64,000 nucleotides of DNA from Chloroflexota bacterium. GTDB lineage: Bacteria; Chloroflexota; Anaerolineae; SpSt-313. Location of the stretch: NCBI GenBank assembly GCA_029553955.1, contig JAKPJZ010000256.1, positions 62,001 through 126,000 on the forward strand. Reading direction: 5' to 3'. A program made the translations under genes and the position numbers. The notes under the pieces were generated by a model. That model made no database searches. It was given only the letters and a program-made list of their open reading frames with translations, and was not told the origin of the DNA. Below are positions 20,880-29,075 of the stretch, one piece after another; positions within the stretch are counted from its first letter, which is position 1; every line of letters begins with the position of its first letter.

Positions 20880-22551
20880 GCCGCGCCAGCACCTGAGTGA
20901 CCTGATCCTCGGGCACCAGGATGGCCTGCTCGGATACGATCGCACCGAGACGCTGTGCCAGTTCCGCATCGCTGCGGAGCAGGCGCAGCGTTTCTGCGTC
21001 TGCCGTCTGCAGCAACACCACCTGGCGCAGGGCGACCCGGCCATGGCCGGCGGCCTGCTGCTCGATGGCGCGCGCTACCGCCGCCGGCAGCGGCCGCCCC
21101 GAGGCGCGTTCGAGGAACGTCGCTATCTGGCCGGCCGAGATGCCGGCATCGAGCGCCTGCCAGGTGCTCTCGGCCTCGATGCGAAAGACGTCGCGCTCGC
21201 CCTCGCGGCCGGCCCAACGGGCGAGACGTTCGAGGCGCACCCGGTCGTAGGCGCTCGCTGTGGGGGGGACGAGGATGGAGAGGTCCTCGCGCACGGTGAT
21301 AGGCACGGGCTGGGGCGGTTCCCGAACCGCGCCTACGGCGTCCAGGTCCAGGAGGGCGCGCCCGCTGGGCGTGAGGCGACAGGCCTGAACGGGTTCGCCG
21401 GCGACGTCGACGGCGCCCAGCCAGTAGAGCGAGCGCGAGACGATGTGGGCGATCAGCGCGCCCTCGATGCTCTCCCAGTGAGCAAAGCCGTGCAGGTATT
21501 GGCCGGTAGCGGCGTCGCGGATATACCACGAGTCATAGTCGCCGTCGGGGCGGGCCAAGTCGGGCTGCGTGGCCTTGAGGGCGGCGGCCAGGTCGGCCAG
21601 GCGCAGCCAGCCGTTGGGCGCGCGGCTCAGCGTTTCGAGGACGGCGGCGCGCGGCAGCCGGGGGTCATTGCGCCACCCGGTGGCCTCGCAGCGCAGTGTG
21701 GGTACGCGCCAGAGCTCGTTCCAGTAGGGATCGCTGCGCCAGACCTGGAAGAGCAGCTTCTGGCGACGGAAGGGCGGCAGTTGCAGCCAGGCGCGCGCCT
21801 GTGCCCTGGCCTGCCACTGCCCCTCATGCTTGACGATCAGCCGGGCACGCAGCGCCAGCCGCTCGATGAAGGCCAGGCGCTCGGGGTGCACCTCGCCGCG
21901 CCAGCGCTCGCTGAGGGGGCTGAGCAGAGCCAGCACCAGCGCGCCATCCGGAGCACCGGCGACCTGCCGGCCTCGGGCACGCCGGCGTTCCTCGAGCGCT
22001 GCCAACGGCGCCAGGCGCAGGCGGGCGAGCACAGCCTCCAGGTCGAGGATGAGGTCGAGCCCGGCCTGGCGCGCCGGCCCCGGCTGGGCCACCGGCTCGA
22101 GGGCCACAGATGCAGGGGCGCCGGGCTCGAGCGGCAGGCCCGCCAGCAGGTCGGCGGGGATGTAGTAGACCTCGCCATGGTAGCCGCCCAGCCGGCCGTA
22201 GCGGCGGAAGAGCAGCCCGGCATACCACAGACGCTCGGCCGCGCCGGCAGGCTGCCGCCAGGGCTGCTCACGGGCGATAGCGCGCGGCCCCAGGCGGCGC
22301 ACCTCGCCATGGGTCTGGGCCAGCAGATGGCCGCGGATGGCGCCCCCGGCCGCCGCGACGTGGGCCAGCGCCGCGCGCGCCTCCGGCCCCAGGGCCTGCA
22401 CAAAGGCCTGCAGCCGCTCCGGCGCCAGCATCTCTTCGGCCAGCCGCGCCGGCAGCGACTCCAAGTTGCCAACCGGCACCTGCCACTGCAGGGCGATGGC
22501 GTGCAGCATCTCTTCGCTGTATTGAGAGAGCGCTTCCTGCAACGTTGTCAT
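20725..22551 (-). CDS. Helicase-associated (XPB/Ssl2 N-terminal-like) protein
   Basis: 608 residues from the ATG at 22551. No helicase motor is present: Walker A and DEAD/DEAH motifs are absent. The sequence from about residue 420 (PITVREDLSILVPPTASAYD, FRIEAESTWQALDAGISAGQI) matches the XPB/Ssl2 N-terminal-like family (Helicase_C_3), which in archaea and actinobacteria is found in helicase-associated proteins. RAIEQQAAGHGRVALRQVVLLQ is also typical of that domain. The N-terminal half is helical, with LSQYSEEMLHAIALQWQVP. A dispersed palindromic repeat is embedded in frame at 21311-21336 and encodes VGAVREPPQP. The C-terminal 50 residues are Pro/Ser-rich and may not be conserved. Confidence 0.7.
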   Translation of the reverse strand: MTTLQEALSQYSEEMLHAIALQWQVPVGNLESLPARLAEEMLAPERLQAFVQALGPEARAALAHVAAAGGAIRGHLLAQTHGEVRRLGPRAIAREQPWRQPAGAAERLWYAGLLFRRYGRLGGYHGEVYYIPADLLAGLPLEPGAPASVALEPVAQPGPARQAGLDLILDLEAVLARLRLAPLAALEERRRARGRQVAGAPDGALVLALLSPLSERWRGEVHPERLAFIERLALRARLIVKHEGQWQARAQARAWLQLPPFRRQKLLFQVWRSDPYWNELWRVPTLRCEATGWRNDPRLPRAAVLETLSRAPNGWLRLADLAAALKATQPDLARPDGDYDSWYIRDAATGQYLHGFAHWESIEGALIAHIVSRSLYWLGAVDVAGEPVQACRLTPSGRALLDLDAVGAVREPPQPVPITVREDLSILVPPTASAYDRVRLERLARWAGREGERDVFRIEAESTWQALDAGISAGQIATFLERASGRPLPAAVARAIEQQAAGHGRVALRQVVLLQTADAETLRLLRSDAELAQRLGAIVSEQAILVPEDQVTQVLARLKTLGLWPRRDGLPDPSPPPGPPRPSQAPDHSRGTLPSSGSAGAGTTRSGS

Positions 22552-22651
22552 AGCGATGCTCGTGTGAGGGAACGAACGGAACTGGAGGAACTGATGGAAC
22601 TGGGGGATATGATAGCCCATCCATCGCCGCTCTGCAAGCGCCGCTGTGTTC

Positions 22652-22733
22652 GTAGTACAGTAGAGGGGCTGTGGTGGCGCCGTGTGCCCTCGCGAGGGCA
22701 CACGGCGCCACCACAGCCCCTCTACTGTACTAC
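22652..22733. repeat. Palindrome L, 82 bp, perfect
   Basis: 22652-22692 is the exact reverse complement of 22693-22733, with no spacer (centre CCCTCGCGAGGG; arm start GTAGTACAGTAGAGGGGCTG). It lies upstream of the XPB-N-like gene and just past the stop of the lipoprotein gene. It lacks the GGGGTTTTGG outer motif of the other copies. Confidence 0.95.
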
Positions 22734-22746
22734 CAGCATGTGCTGC

Positions 22747-23247
22747 TCATGGGCATGCAGGTGCGGGCCACGATTCACTGCAGGGCTCAGCCCCCTCGCC
22801 GACGGTGATGGTGGTGACGCTGGCCAGGCGCTCGGGCAGCACCAGCGCCAGGCCGTAGCAGCCGGCGGCGAGGTCTGCGGGCAAAGGCGCTTCGATGGTG
22901 TAGGCCTCGCCCACACCCGGCTCCAGGTTGAGCTCGCCCGCAGCCAAGGTGGCGACGGGCAGGCTGCGGCCCACGAGCGTGAGGCAGTAGCGCCCCTGCC
23001 AGGGCTTCGTACCGTCGTTGCGCAGCGCAAGCTCGAAGCGGGCCGTGCTGCCGGCGCGGTGCCCGTGGGCCAGGCCCTTGAGCTCGACGACGAGGCCCTC
23101 GCCGCCCTGGATACGAGCGGTGAAGGGGTCCCTGGGGCCGGCCTGGGCGGCGACGGCGGGCAGATCGCAGCCCGCGCTCAGCAGTGCGATGGCGACGAGT
23201 GCAGCGGCCAGGGCGGCGGCCGCGATGCGTTGGCGGGTGCTGTTCAT
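22747..23247 (-). CDS. Lipoprotein of unknown function
   Basis: 166 residues. The signal peptide (RQRIAAAALAAALVAIA) ends in the lipobox LLSAGC, so the mature protein starts at Cys27 and is lipid-anchored. The rest is one beta-rich domain: LVVELKGLAHGHRAGSTARF, then LRNDGTKPWQGRYCLTLV and LEPGVGEAYTIEAPLP. It looks like an immunoglobulin-like fold with a GYGLALVLP-type end. No known family is recognised. Ribosome-binding site GGAGAT precedes the ATG. The gene stands alone between palindrome L and the divergent ferredoxin-nitroreductase. Confidence 0.75.
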   Translation of the reverse strand: MNSTRQRIAAAALAAALVAIALLSAGCDLPAVAAQAGPRDPFTARIQGGEGLVVELKGLAHGHRAGSTARFELALRNDGTKPWQGRYCLTLVGRSLPVATLAAGELNLEPGVGEAYTIEAPLPADLAAGCYGLALVLPERLASVTTITVGEGAEPCSESWPAPACP

Positions 23248-23379
23248 GAAGATCTCCTCTCGGTCAGAGCGCCGCCCATCTCCGCGAGCGGCCTCTACTC
23301 TATACTACGACTCTGCCCCCACATTCCTTGCCGTTTCCACCTGGCCGAGTGGCCAGTCTTTGCTCTGTGACTCTGCGAG

Positions 23380-23408
23380 TTGAGTCTTGCGCCCAGTCGG
23401 TGTATGAT
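23380..23408 (+). promoter_or_regulatory. Sigma-70-type promoter of the ferredoxin-nitroreductase gene
   Basis: TTGAGT, 17-base spacer, TATGAT; ATG at 23466. Confidence 0.65.
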
Positions 23409-23465
23409 TGCCGCAATACCTTTCGGCTGCCGGTTCGCGGGCTTGCCCGCAGGAGGTCAGGCACC

Positions 23466-24380
23466 ATGCCGCTGGATTATGGGCGCGGCGGCGGCCCCGC
23501 CGCGGTTCACATCGACCACGAGCAGTGCAACGCCTGTGGGCTGTGCGTGCGCGTCTGCAAGGGCGCGCCGCTCTACCTGGAGGATGGGCGCGTGCAGGTG
23601 GACCAGGCGCGCCTCTTTGGCTGCATCGCTTGCGGCCACTGCGTCGCCGTCTGCCCGCGCGGCTGCATCACCGTCAGCGGGCGCGACCTCTCGCCTGAGG
23701 ATGTCGCGGACCTGCCGCCCCGCGAGGCGCGCGCCGGCTATGACGCGCTGCACGCCCTGTTGCTCGGCCGGCGCAGCGTGCGCGACTTCCAGGCGCGCGA
23801 GGTGGGGCCGGGGATGGTCGAGCAGATCCTCGACGCGGCCAGCACGGCGCCCATGGGCCTGCCGCCTTCGGAGGTGGGCGTGCTGGTGGCCGCGGGGCGG
23901 GCACAGGTGCGTGCCCTGCGCGATGACCTCTGGCGCAGCGTACAGGGTTGGCGTTGGTTGCTGTCGCCGGCGATCCTGGCCCTGTTGCGACCCTTCATCG
24001 GCCGCGAGGACTATCGGGGCTTCAAAGCGTTCATCGGACCGGCGCTCGCTGCCTATGCGGAGAAGGAACGCGAAGGCGTGGATTGGTTCTTTTACGACGC
24101 CCCGCTGGCGCTCTACTTCTACGGCTCACCCTGCGCCGACCCGGCCGATCCTGTCATCGCCGCCACCTATGCCATGCTGGCCGCCGAGGCGCTGGGGCTG
24201 GGCAGCTGCCTGCTGGGCTTTCCGGGCTACATCATGCAGTACGACGGCAAGCTGCGCAAGAAATATGGCCTGCCGCGCAAGATCCAGCCCGGCCTCGCCA
24301 TGGTCTTGGGCTACCCGGCGTTGCGCTACCAACGGGCGCTGCGGCGGCGCTTCGCGGCGGTGCGCCATGTTGGTTCGTGA
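23466..24380 (+). CDS. Ferredoxin-nitroreductase fusion protein
   Basis: 304 residues from the ATG at 23466 with AGGAGG nine bases upstream. The N-terminus is a 2x[4Fe-4S] ferredoxin module: CNACGLCVRVCKG (residues 21-33) and CIACGHCVAVCPRG (about 53-66). The nitroreductase-type flavin fold follows from about residue 95 (LLLGRRSVRDFQAREV, with the FMN-phosphate-binding RRSVRxF motif; APMGLPPSEVGVLV; AEALGLGSCLLGF). The fusion is typical of anaerobes and would use ferredoxin-level electrons to reduce a flavin-bound substrate. The substrate is unknown. Its last codons overlap the start of the GNAT gene by 14 bases. Confidence 0.93.
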   Translation: MPLDYGRGGGPAAVHIDHEQCNACGLCVRVCKGAPLYLEDGRVQVDQARLFGCIACGHCVAVCPRGCITVSGRDLSPEDVADLPPREARAGYDALHALLLGRRSVRDFQAREVGPGMVEQILDAASTAPMGLPPSEVGVLVAAGRAQVRALRDDLWRSVQGWRWLLSPAILALLRPFIGREDYRGFKAFIGPALAAYAEKEREGVDWFFYDAPLALYFYGSPCADPADPVIAATYAMLAAEALGLGSCLLGFPGYIMQYDGKLRKKYGLPRKIQPGLAMVLGYPALRYQRALRRRFAAVRHVGS

Positions 24381-24885
24381 AGCCACCCTCGACGACACCC
24401 CGGGCATCGCCCGCGTGCACGTCGACACCTGGCGCGCTGCCTACGCCGGCATCATCCCGGCCGCGCACCTGGCCGGCCTCTCCTACGAGGCGCGCGAGCA
24501 GCGCTGGCGCGACAATCTGACGAACGCCGCGCCCGGCCGCTTCACGCTGGTGGCCGAGGAGGCGGGCGAGGTGGTCGGCTTTTCCGGCGGCGGGCCGGAG
24601 CGCGGCGCCGATGCCGAGTACCGGGGTGAGGTCTATGCCGTCTACGTGCGGCCGGGCCGGCAGAGGCGAGGGATCGGCCGGCAGATGGTGCAGGCCTGCG
24701 CTCGCCGGCTCTTGGTGCAGCGCCTGGGGTCGGTGCTGATCTGGGTGCTGGCCGATAACAAGCCCGCGCGCGGCTTTTACGAGCGCCTGGGCGGCCGGCC
24801 GGTGCGCGAGCAGACGGTCGAGATTGGCGGCGCGTGGCTGCGCGAGGTGGGCTATGGCTGGCCCGACGCCCGCGCACTGCTGTAG
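24367..24885 (+). CDS. GNAT family N-acetyltransferase
   Basis: 172 residues. The ATG lies inside the end of the ferredoxin-nitroreductase gene, so the two are translationally coupled. The GNAT motifs are plain: LVREATLDDTPGIARVHVDT at the start, VYAVYVRPGRQRRGIGRQMV with the acetyl-CoA loop (RQRRGIGRQ), and LADNKPARGFYERLGGRPV with the N-x-x-A-x-x-F-Y-E-x-x-G-F/G signature. This is a RimI/PhnO-like acetyltransferase with unknown substrate. No second domain is present. Confidence 0.9.
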   Translation: MLVREATLDDTPGIARVHVDTWRAAYAGIIPAAHLAGLSYEAREQRWRDNLTNAAPGRFTLVAEEAGEVVGFSGGGPERGADAEYRGEVYAVYVRPGRQRRGIGRQMVQACARRLLVQRLGSVLIWVLADNKPARGFYERLGGRPVREQTVEIGGAWLREVGYGWPDARALL

Positions 24886-24923
24886 TATCGCTTTGCCAGT
24901 ACGACTCTCGGAGTGGGCAGCCA

Positions 24924-25010
24924 GGTTCGTAGTTGGCGCTTGAGCGCCAACTACGAACCAAGGCGCTCAAGCGCCAACTACGAACCAGCGCTCAAGCGCC
25001 AACTACAAGC
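24924..25010. repeat. Palindromic repeat of GTTGGCGCTTGAGCGCCAAC type, with tandem half-copies
   Basis: A perfect palindrome of 36 bp (GGTTCGTAGTTGGCGCTT / reverse complement, 24924-24959) is followed by two further direct copies of GGCGCTCAAGCGCCAACTAC separated by GAACCA. It fills the gap between two GNAT genes. A reading frame across it would extend the downstream protein with repeat-encoded peptide (ALERQLRTKALKRQLRT). Confidence 0.85.
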
Positions 25011-25019
25011 CTGTGGCAC

Positions 25020-25520
25020 ATGGCGAGAAGCGGCACAGTAATAGTAGGAAGGTGGGCCAACAGCTTGTTCGAGTTCCACGATCCTGGCGAGCTGCGCGAC
25101 GGCGACCTGGCGCTGGTGCTCGCCCAGACGCACCCTGAGGACCCCGCCATCGGCTGGGCGCCGTCCTACCGGTTCACCATGGTGCGCGCGGGGCAGGGCA
25201 CGCGGCTGGGCCGCATCGACCTGCGCGTGGGCGAGAGCCATCAGCTCGTGATGTACGCGGGCCACATCGGCTACGAGGTGGCGCCGGAGCACCGCGGCCA
25301 CCATTATGCGGCGCGCTCGTGCCGCTTGCTGCTGCCCCTGGCGCGCAGCCATGGCCTCATCGTGGTGTGGATCACCTGCAACCCCGACAACTGGGCCTCG
25401 CGCCGCACCTGCGAATTGGCAGGCGCCGAGCTGGTGGAGATCGTGGACCTGCCTGGGGATAACGAGATGTACTGGCGCGGCGAGCGGCAGAAATGCCGCT
25501 ATCGCATCGACCTTTCGTAG
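25020..25520 (+). CDS. GNAT family acetyltransferase (COG3981-like)
   Basis: 166 residues from the ATG at 25020; in-frame upstream starts fall in the repeat and are less likely. The sequence LLAQTHPEDPAIGWAPSYRF is not present as such, but VLAQTHPEDPAIGWAPSYRF and IGYEVAPEHRGHHYAARSCR show the GNAT core: PEHRGHHYA is a modified R/Q-x-x-G-x-G/A loop. ITCNPDNWASRRTCELAGAE is the conserved C-terminal helix with N-x-x-S-x-R, typical of the subgroup of predicted acetyltransferases that act on small molecules (COG3981). Substrate unknown. It follows a repeat array rather than an operon partner. Confidence 0.8.
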   Translation: MARSGTVIVGRWANSLFEFHDPGELRDGDLALVLAQTHPEDPAIGWAPSYRFTMVRAGQGTRLGRIDLRVGESHQLVMYAGHIGYEVAPEHRGHHYAARSCRLLLPLARSHGLIVVWITCNPDNWASRRTCELAGAELVEIVDLPGDNEMYWRGERQKCRYRIDLS

Positions 25521-25535
25521 AGGGTGCGAACCCAG

Positions 25536-25683
25536 ATGCACCGCAGAGGCGCAGAGGGCGCAGAGGAGACTTGATTTCTGGATCTCGCCTGCGAATAGGG
25601 CCTCGGCTCAACGTGGAGACGCACTGGCTGCAGAGCAGCACAGAACCATCTCCGCGCCCCCTGCGCCTCTGCCGTGGAGAAAC
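25536..25683. repeat. Inverted ACCGCAGAGGCGCAGAGG repeat
   Basis: ACCGCAGAGGCGCAGAGGGC at about 25540 and its approximate inverted copy GCCCCCTGCGCCTCTGCCGT at 25657-25676 flank about 100 noncoding bases. The same repeat occurs inverted at 36182-36256 and singly near 40829 (CACCGCAGAGGCGCAGAGGA). Confidence 0.75.
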
Positions 25684-25691
25684 AAGCGAGC

Positions 25692-27119
25692 TCAGGCGGG
25701 AAGGCCGCGTCCTCGCCGGAAGTGGTAGCTCATGAGGATGCCGTTGGCGGCGGCGCCGAAGGCCAGCGCCAGCCACACGCCGGCCGGGCCCTGGATGCGC
25801 GAGAGCAGGAGCGCCGCCGGGACCTCGACGCCCCACAGGGTGATCAGGTTGACGGCGGCGACGGGCACCACGTGGCCGGTGACGTCGAGCCCGCGAGCGG
25901 CGATGACGCCCAGCGAGCTGCCCAGGTAGCCCAGGCCGGCGATGCGCAGCATGTCGGCCCCGAGGGCGACGGCGCGCGGCGCGGGGCAAAAGAGGGCGAC
26001 GGCCTGGGGAGCCAGGACCAAGGCGCCGGCCACGGCGACAGCCATGTAGGCCAGGTTCAGCGTGCCCATGGCGCACACACCGCGACCGGCGGCAGCAGGC
26101 CGGCCCTGGCGCCGGCTGCGCATGGCCAGGGCAGCCGCCGCCTCGGCCAGGGCATAGCTGGGGACGAGAGCGAGCAGCAATACAGCATCGGCAGCGGCAT
26201 AGCCGGCGAGGGCCAGGCTGCCAAAGCGGGCGAGGATGGCGAGCAGCGCGGCGCGGGCCAGGGCGCGCAGAGTGAGCTGCAGGCTGTACGGGGCGCTGGC
26301 GATAAGGATGCGACCCATCTCGCGCGGCCGCCATGCCGGCGTTGTGCGGCGCAACTGCAGGCAGCCGTAACCCCGCCCGAGGAGCGCCAGCAGCACGAGC
26401 ACGCCTGCCGCCGGGCCAAGCACCGCAGCCAGGGCCGAGCCGGCCACGCCCAGCGCGGGCAGCGGCCCCCAACCAAAGACGAGGGGCGGCTCCACGGCCA
26501 TGGTGAGGCCGGCAGCGAGGATGAGCGCCCGCCGGGCCGCCACGGCCCCGCCTGCCGCCCGGAGCAGCGCCGCCAGGACTGGCAGCAGCGCCAGGGGAGC
26601 GAGGCCAGGCAGCACAATGCGCAGGTAGCCTGCGGCCTGCAGCGCCACGTCATCGCTGAGCCCAATGGCGCGCGGCAGAACGGGGGCCAACGCCCAGCCC
26701 GCCATACTGAGCAGGGTTGCCAGCAGCGCGCCTGCGAGCAGCGTCTGCCAGACGGCCGAGCTCGCCGCCTTGGCGTCGTGCCTGCCCCTGTGCCGCGCCA
26801 CCGCGGCCATGCCGCCCACAGCCAATCCGAGCGGCAGGCTGGCAAAGACCCAACGCAGGCCCGCGCCGGCAGCCACCGCCGCCAACGCTGACGGGCCCAG
26901 CCGGCCCATCCACAGGAGGTCCAGCGCCTGCGCCAGCCGTGCAGCGGCCAACTCCACTGCCAGCGGCGCGGCGGCGCCCCACATGGCGGCGAACGCCTCG
27001 CGGGGGATGCTCAGGTGGAGCCGGGGCCTGGCCACAGCGCCCTGTTCGTCCACTGCGGCGGTCACACTATCCACCGGTTGTAGTCGCTTTCTCAGCAGAA
27101 GGCTGACGACACCGGGCAT
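25692..27119 (-). CDS. MATE family multidrug/metabolite exporter
   Basis: 475 residues from the ATG at 27119. Around twelve hydrophobic helices are predicted. MWGAAAPLAVELAAARLAQ-ALDLLWMGRLGPSALAAV is the N-terminal signature of MatE. The second half repeats the fold (LIASAPYSLQLTLRALARAA, then GYAAADAVLLLALVPSYALA). Members export cationic drugs or metabolites against Na+ or H+. The coding frame is open for 230 codons upstream, antisense to YjbQ, but that part has no MATE-like sequence. A divergent pair with the yjbQ-like gene, with palindrome C between the two starts. No ribosome-binding site is evident. Confidence 0.88.
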   Translation of the reverse strand: MPGVVSLLLRKRLQPVDSVTAAVDEQGAVARPRLHLSIPREAFAAMWGAAAPLAVELAAARLAQALDLLWMGRLGPSALAAVAAGAGLRWVFASLPLGLAVGGMAAVARHRGRHDAKAASSAVWQTLLAGALLATLLSMAGWALAPVLPRAIGLSDDVALQAAGYLRIVLPGLAPLALLPVLAALLRAAGGAVAARRALILAAGLTMAVEPPLVFGWGPLPALGVAGSALAAVLGPAAGVLVLLALLGRGYGCLQLRRTTPAWRPREMGRILIASAPYSLQLTLRALARAALLAILARFGSLALAGYAAADAVLLLALVPSYALAEAAAALAMRSRRQGRPAAAGRGVCAMGTLNLAYMAVAVAGALVLAPQAVALFCPAPRAVALGADMLRIAGLGYLGSSLGVIAARGLDVTGHVVPVAAVNLITLWGVEVPAALLLSRIQGPAGVWLALAFGAAANGILMSYHFRRGRGLPA

Positions 27120-27158
27120 TATAGGCGGGTTGTGAAGGGTGAGCAAGAATGAGGTGCA

Positions 27159-27235
27159 GGGTTTTTGGCTGGCGGGATGTGCTGCTGGCCGCCCCGCTGG
27201 GGCGGCCAGCAGCACATCCCGCCAGCCAAAAACCC
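27159..27235. repeat. Palindrome C, 37-bp perfect arms
   Basis: 27159-27195 (start GGGTTTTTGGCTGGCGGGAT) is the exact reverse complement of 27199-27235, spacer GCT. It lies between two divergent starts (MATE and YjbQ), so it cannot be explained as a terminator of either. Confidence 0.95.
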
Positions 27236-27312
27236 GAAAGTAGAGGCTCGCACCGAGCTGGTGCGAAGCGCCAGAGCCGGTTAGCTGGGGTGTGTGCCCG
27301 GCCCAGCCGACC

Positions 27313-27341
27313 TTGACGGGGCCAGGGCGGCACAGTAGAAT
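27313..27341 (+). promoter_or_regulatory. Sigma-70-type promoter of the yjbQ-like gene
   Basis: TTGACG, 17-base spacer, TAGAAT; ATG at 27369, leaving a leader of about 20 bases. Confidence 0.7.
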
Positions 27342-27368
27342 GAAGCAATCAATGGCATGAGGCTGGGT

Positions 27369-27788
27369 ATGAAGAGCTATCGCACAGAGCTGTGGTTCAA
27401 CGTGCCGGGGCGCCGGGGGTTCATCAACATCACACCGCAGGTGCAGGAAGCCCTGCGCGAGAGCGGCATCCGCGAGGGGTTGGCCCTGGTCAACGCCATG
27501 CACATCACGGCCTCGGTGTTCATCAACGACGACGAGCGCGGCCTGCACCAGGACTATGACCGCTGGCTCGAGGAGCTGGCGCCTCACGAGCCCATCGGCC
27601 AATACCGCCACAACCTGACCGGCGAAGACAACGCCGATGCCCACCTCAAGCGCCAGGTGATGGGCCGCGAGGTGGTGGTGGCAGTGACCGGCGGCAAGCT
27701 GGATTTCGGCCCCTGGGAGCAGATCTTTTACGGCGAGTTTGACGGTGGCCGGCGCAAGCGCGTGCTGGTCAAGATCATCGGTGAGTAG
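27369..27788 (+). CDS. YjbQ/UPF0047 family protein (secondary thiamine-phosphate synthase)
   Basis: 139 residues. The family is a small trimeric protein with thiamine-phosphate synthase side activity in E. coli YjbQ. Hallmarks are present: [40 protein letters not shown] with the conserved T-A-S and N-D/E segments, [20 protein letters not shown] with the His-x-x-Ala-His metal ligands, and [20 protein letters not shown]. The true role is uncertain. The ATG at 27369 is preferred over two nearby in-frame ATGs. The next gene starts 7 bases after its stop. Confidence 0.93.
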   Translation: MKSYRTELWFNVPGRRGFINITPQVQEALRESGIREGLALVNAMHITASVFINDDERGLHQDYDRWLEELAPHEPIGQYRHNLTGEDNADAHLKRQVMGREVVVAVTGGKLDFGPWEQIFYGEFDGGRRKRVLVKIIGE

Positions 27789-27795
27789 GTGACTC

Positions 27796-28425
27796 ATGCC
27801 CGAGCGCATCCCCGGCCCCGCCTATCGCATCCACACGCCGCGGCTCGTCATCCGCTGTTACGAGCCGGCCGACGCGCCGCTCCTGCAAAGCGCCATCGCC
27901 GAGAGCCTGGAGCACCTGCTGCCCTGGATGCCCTGGGCGCACGACGAGCCCGAGCCGTTGCAGGCCAAGGTCGAGCGCCTGCGCCGCTTCCGCGGCATGT
28001 TCGACCTGGGGCAGGACTTTGTCTATGCCATCCTCGACCGTGACGAGGCGCGGCTGCTCGGCGGCACGGGCCTGCACACCCGCGCCGGCGCGGGCGCCCG
28101 TGAGATCGGCTACTGGGTGCACCAGGGCGCGATCAACCGGGGGATCGCCACCGAAGCCAGCGCGGCGCTGACCCGCGTGGCCTTTGAGGTCGACGGCGTG
28201 CGGCGGGTGGAGATCCGCTGCGCGCCCGAGAACGCGCGCAGCGCGGCGGTGCCCAGGAAGCTCGGCTTTACCTACGAGGGCACCCTGCGCGGCTGCGGCT
28301 CGCGCTTTGGCGAGCGCACCAGCGATGCCATGGTCTGGGCGCTGCTCGTCGAGGAGCACGCGGCCAGCCCCGCGGCCTCGGCGACCATCGAGGCCTACGA
28401 TGCCGCCGGACGGCGCATCCTGTGA
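27796..28425 (+). CDS. GNAT family acetyltransferase (RimJ/RimL-like)
   Basis: 209 residues. IHTPRLVIRCYEPADAPLLQ is the standard RimJ/RimL beginning. IGYWVHQGAINRGIATEASA holds the acetyl-CoA loop (N-R-G-I-A-T-E-A). VEIRCAPENARSAAVPRKLG-FTYEGTLRG is the closing signature (N-x-x-S-x-x-V-x-x-K-L-G-F). RimJ/RimL proteins acetylate ribosomal protein N-termini, but the family also acts on small molecules. It is the second gene after YjbQ and probably shares its promoter. Palindrome D lies 155 bases past its stop. Confidence 0.9.
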   Translation: MPERIPGPAYRIHTPRLVIRCYEPADAPLLQSAIAESLEHLLPWMPWAHDEPEPLQAKVERLRRFRGMFDLGQDFVYAILDRDEARLLGGTGLHTRAGAGAREIGYWVHQGAINRGIATEASAALTRVAFEVDGVRRVEIRCAPENARSAAVPRKLGFTYEGTLRGCGSRFGERTSDAMVWALLVEEHAASPAASATIEAYDAAGRRIL

Positions 28426-28580
28426 ACGCAGGCGGTGACTGAAGGCCCACCTGCAATGAAGGGCCTGACGAGCAGCCTTTCGAAGACAACGCGCTGCTCC
28501 CGGCATCCTGGCGACGGCCGGGCACGCCGCGGGCCTGCCTTGCGCTAAGGGGCAGCGAAGGGCCGTCGCCCGGCCCTGGG

Positions 28581-28678
28581 CCTTGAGGGGGTTTTGGCGG
28601 GCTGGCTGACCGGCATCGTTGGCCGCCCGCGGGCGGCCAACGATGCCGGTCAGCCAGCCCGCCAAAACCCCCTCAAGG
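28581..28678. repeat. Palindrome D, 98 bp, perfect, no spacer
   Basis: 28581-28629 (start CCTTGAGGGGGTTTTGGCGG) is the exact reverse complement of 28630-28678, centred on CCGCCCGCGGGCGG. It is the longest palindrome in the window. The left flank (about 28470-28580) contains CGAGCAGCCTTTCGAAGA and GCATCCTGGCGACGGCCGGG, the conserved head shared with palindrome F and, inverted, with A. Confidence 0.97.
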
Positions 28679-28729
28679 GGCCCGAACCGGGTGTGGCGCA
28701 AGCCGCCAATCCATCCGCAAGCGGGCTAG

Positions 28730-28855
28730 CGCGGCGGCCCCGAGTACGAGCGCGAGCCCCACCGCTCGCTGGTCGTCACCGGCAACGCGCGCCGTGTCCT
28801 GGGCTGGGCGCCCAGGCATTCCTGGCGCGCCTTTGCAGAAGGCCGGGGGAGTTAG
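28730..28855 (+). pseudogene. C-terminal remnant of an NAD-dependent epimerase-like gene
   Basis: The frame open from 28730 (after a TAG at 28727) reads GPEYEREPHRSLVVTGNARR then VLGWAPRHSWRAF and ends at TAG 28853-28855. The R-R-V-L-G-W-x-P-x-H-S-W pattern is the standard end of extended-SDR NAD-dependent epimerases/dehydratases. No N-terminal Rossmann domain precedes it; palindrome D lies 52 bases upstream. It is therefore a broken gene end. No start codon or ribosome-binding site is apparent. Confidence 0.65.
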
Positions 28856-28933
28856 GGCCGCAACCATGCGCGCCTGCAGAAGCATGGCATCCGGGCTTTG
28901 CGCTTCGCACATGACCGGAACGGACCCTTATTG

Positions 28934-29015
28934 GCGGGTGTATGTGGCGGGCTGGTCGGGCCGTGGCCGCCCCGCGAGGCGGCCACGGCCCGACCAGCCC
29001 GCCACATACACCCGC
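28934..29015. repeat. Palindrome E, 38-bp perfect arms
   Basis: 28934-28971 (start GCGGGTGTATGTGGCGGGCT) and 28978-29015 match exactly around CCGCGA. The left flank GGCATCCGGGCTTTGCGCTT...ACCGGAACGGACC resembles the left flank of palindrome H (GGCATCCGGGCGCTAGGCTT...ACCGGAATGGGACC). The right flank GAGCCGGGCGGACGCGG resembles H's GAGGCCGGGCGGGCGCGG. Confidence 0.95.
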
Positions 29016-29075
29016 TCCAGGTTCGAGCCGGGCGGACGCGGAGCATGCGAGCCGGCTATGACCTGGGCAACTTGA

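Noticed and set aside
20788..23370. 860-codon open frame on the plus strand across 20788-23370
   Set aside because: It is antisense to the XPB-N-like and lipoprotein genes. Its composition is low-complexity Gly/Ala/Arg/Gln, it runs through palindrome L, and it has no recognisable domain. GC-rich codon usage keeps the antisense frame open.
27120..27809. Long N-terminal extension of the MATE protein
   Set aside because: The upstream frame is antisense to the yjbQ-like gene and crosses palindrome C. MATE sequence starts just after 27119.
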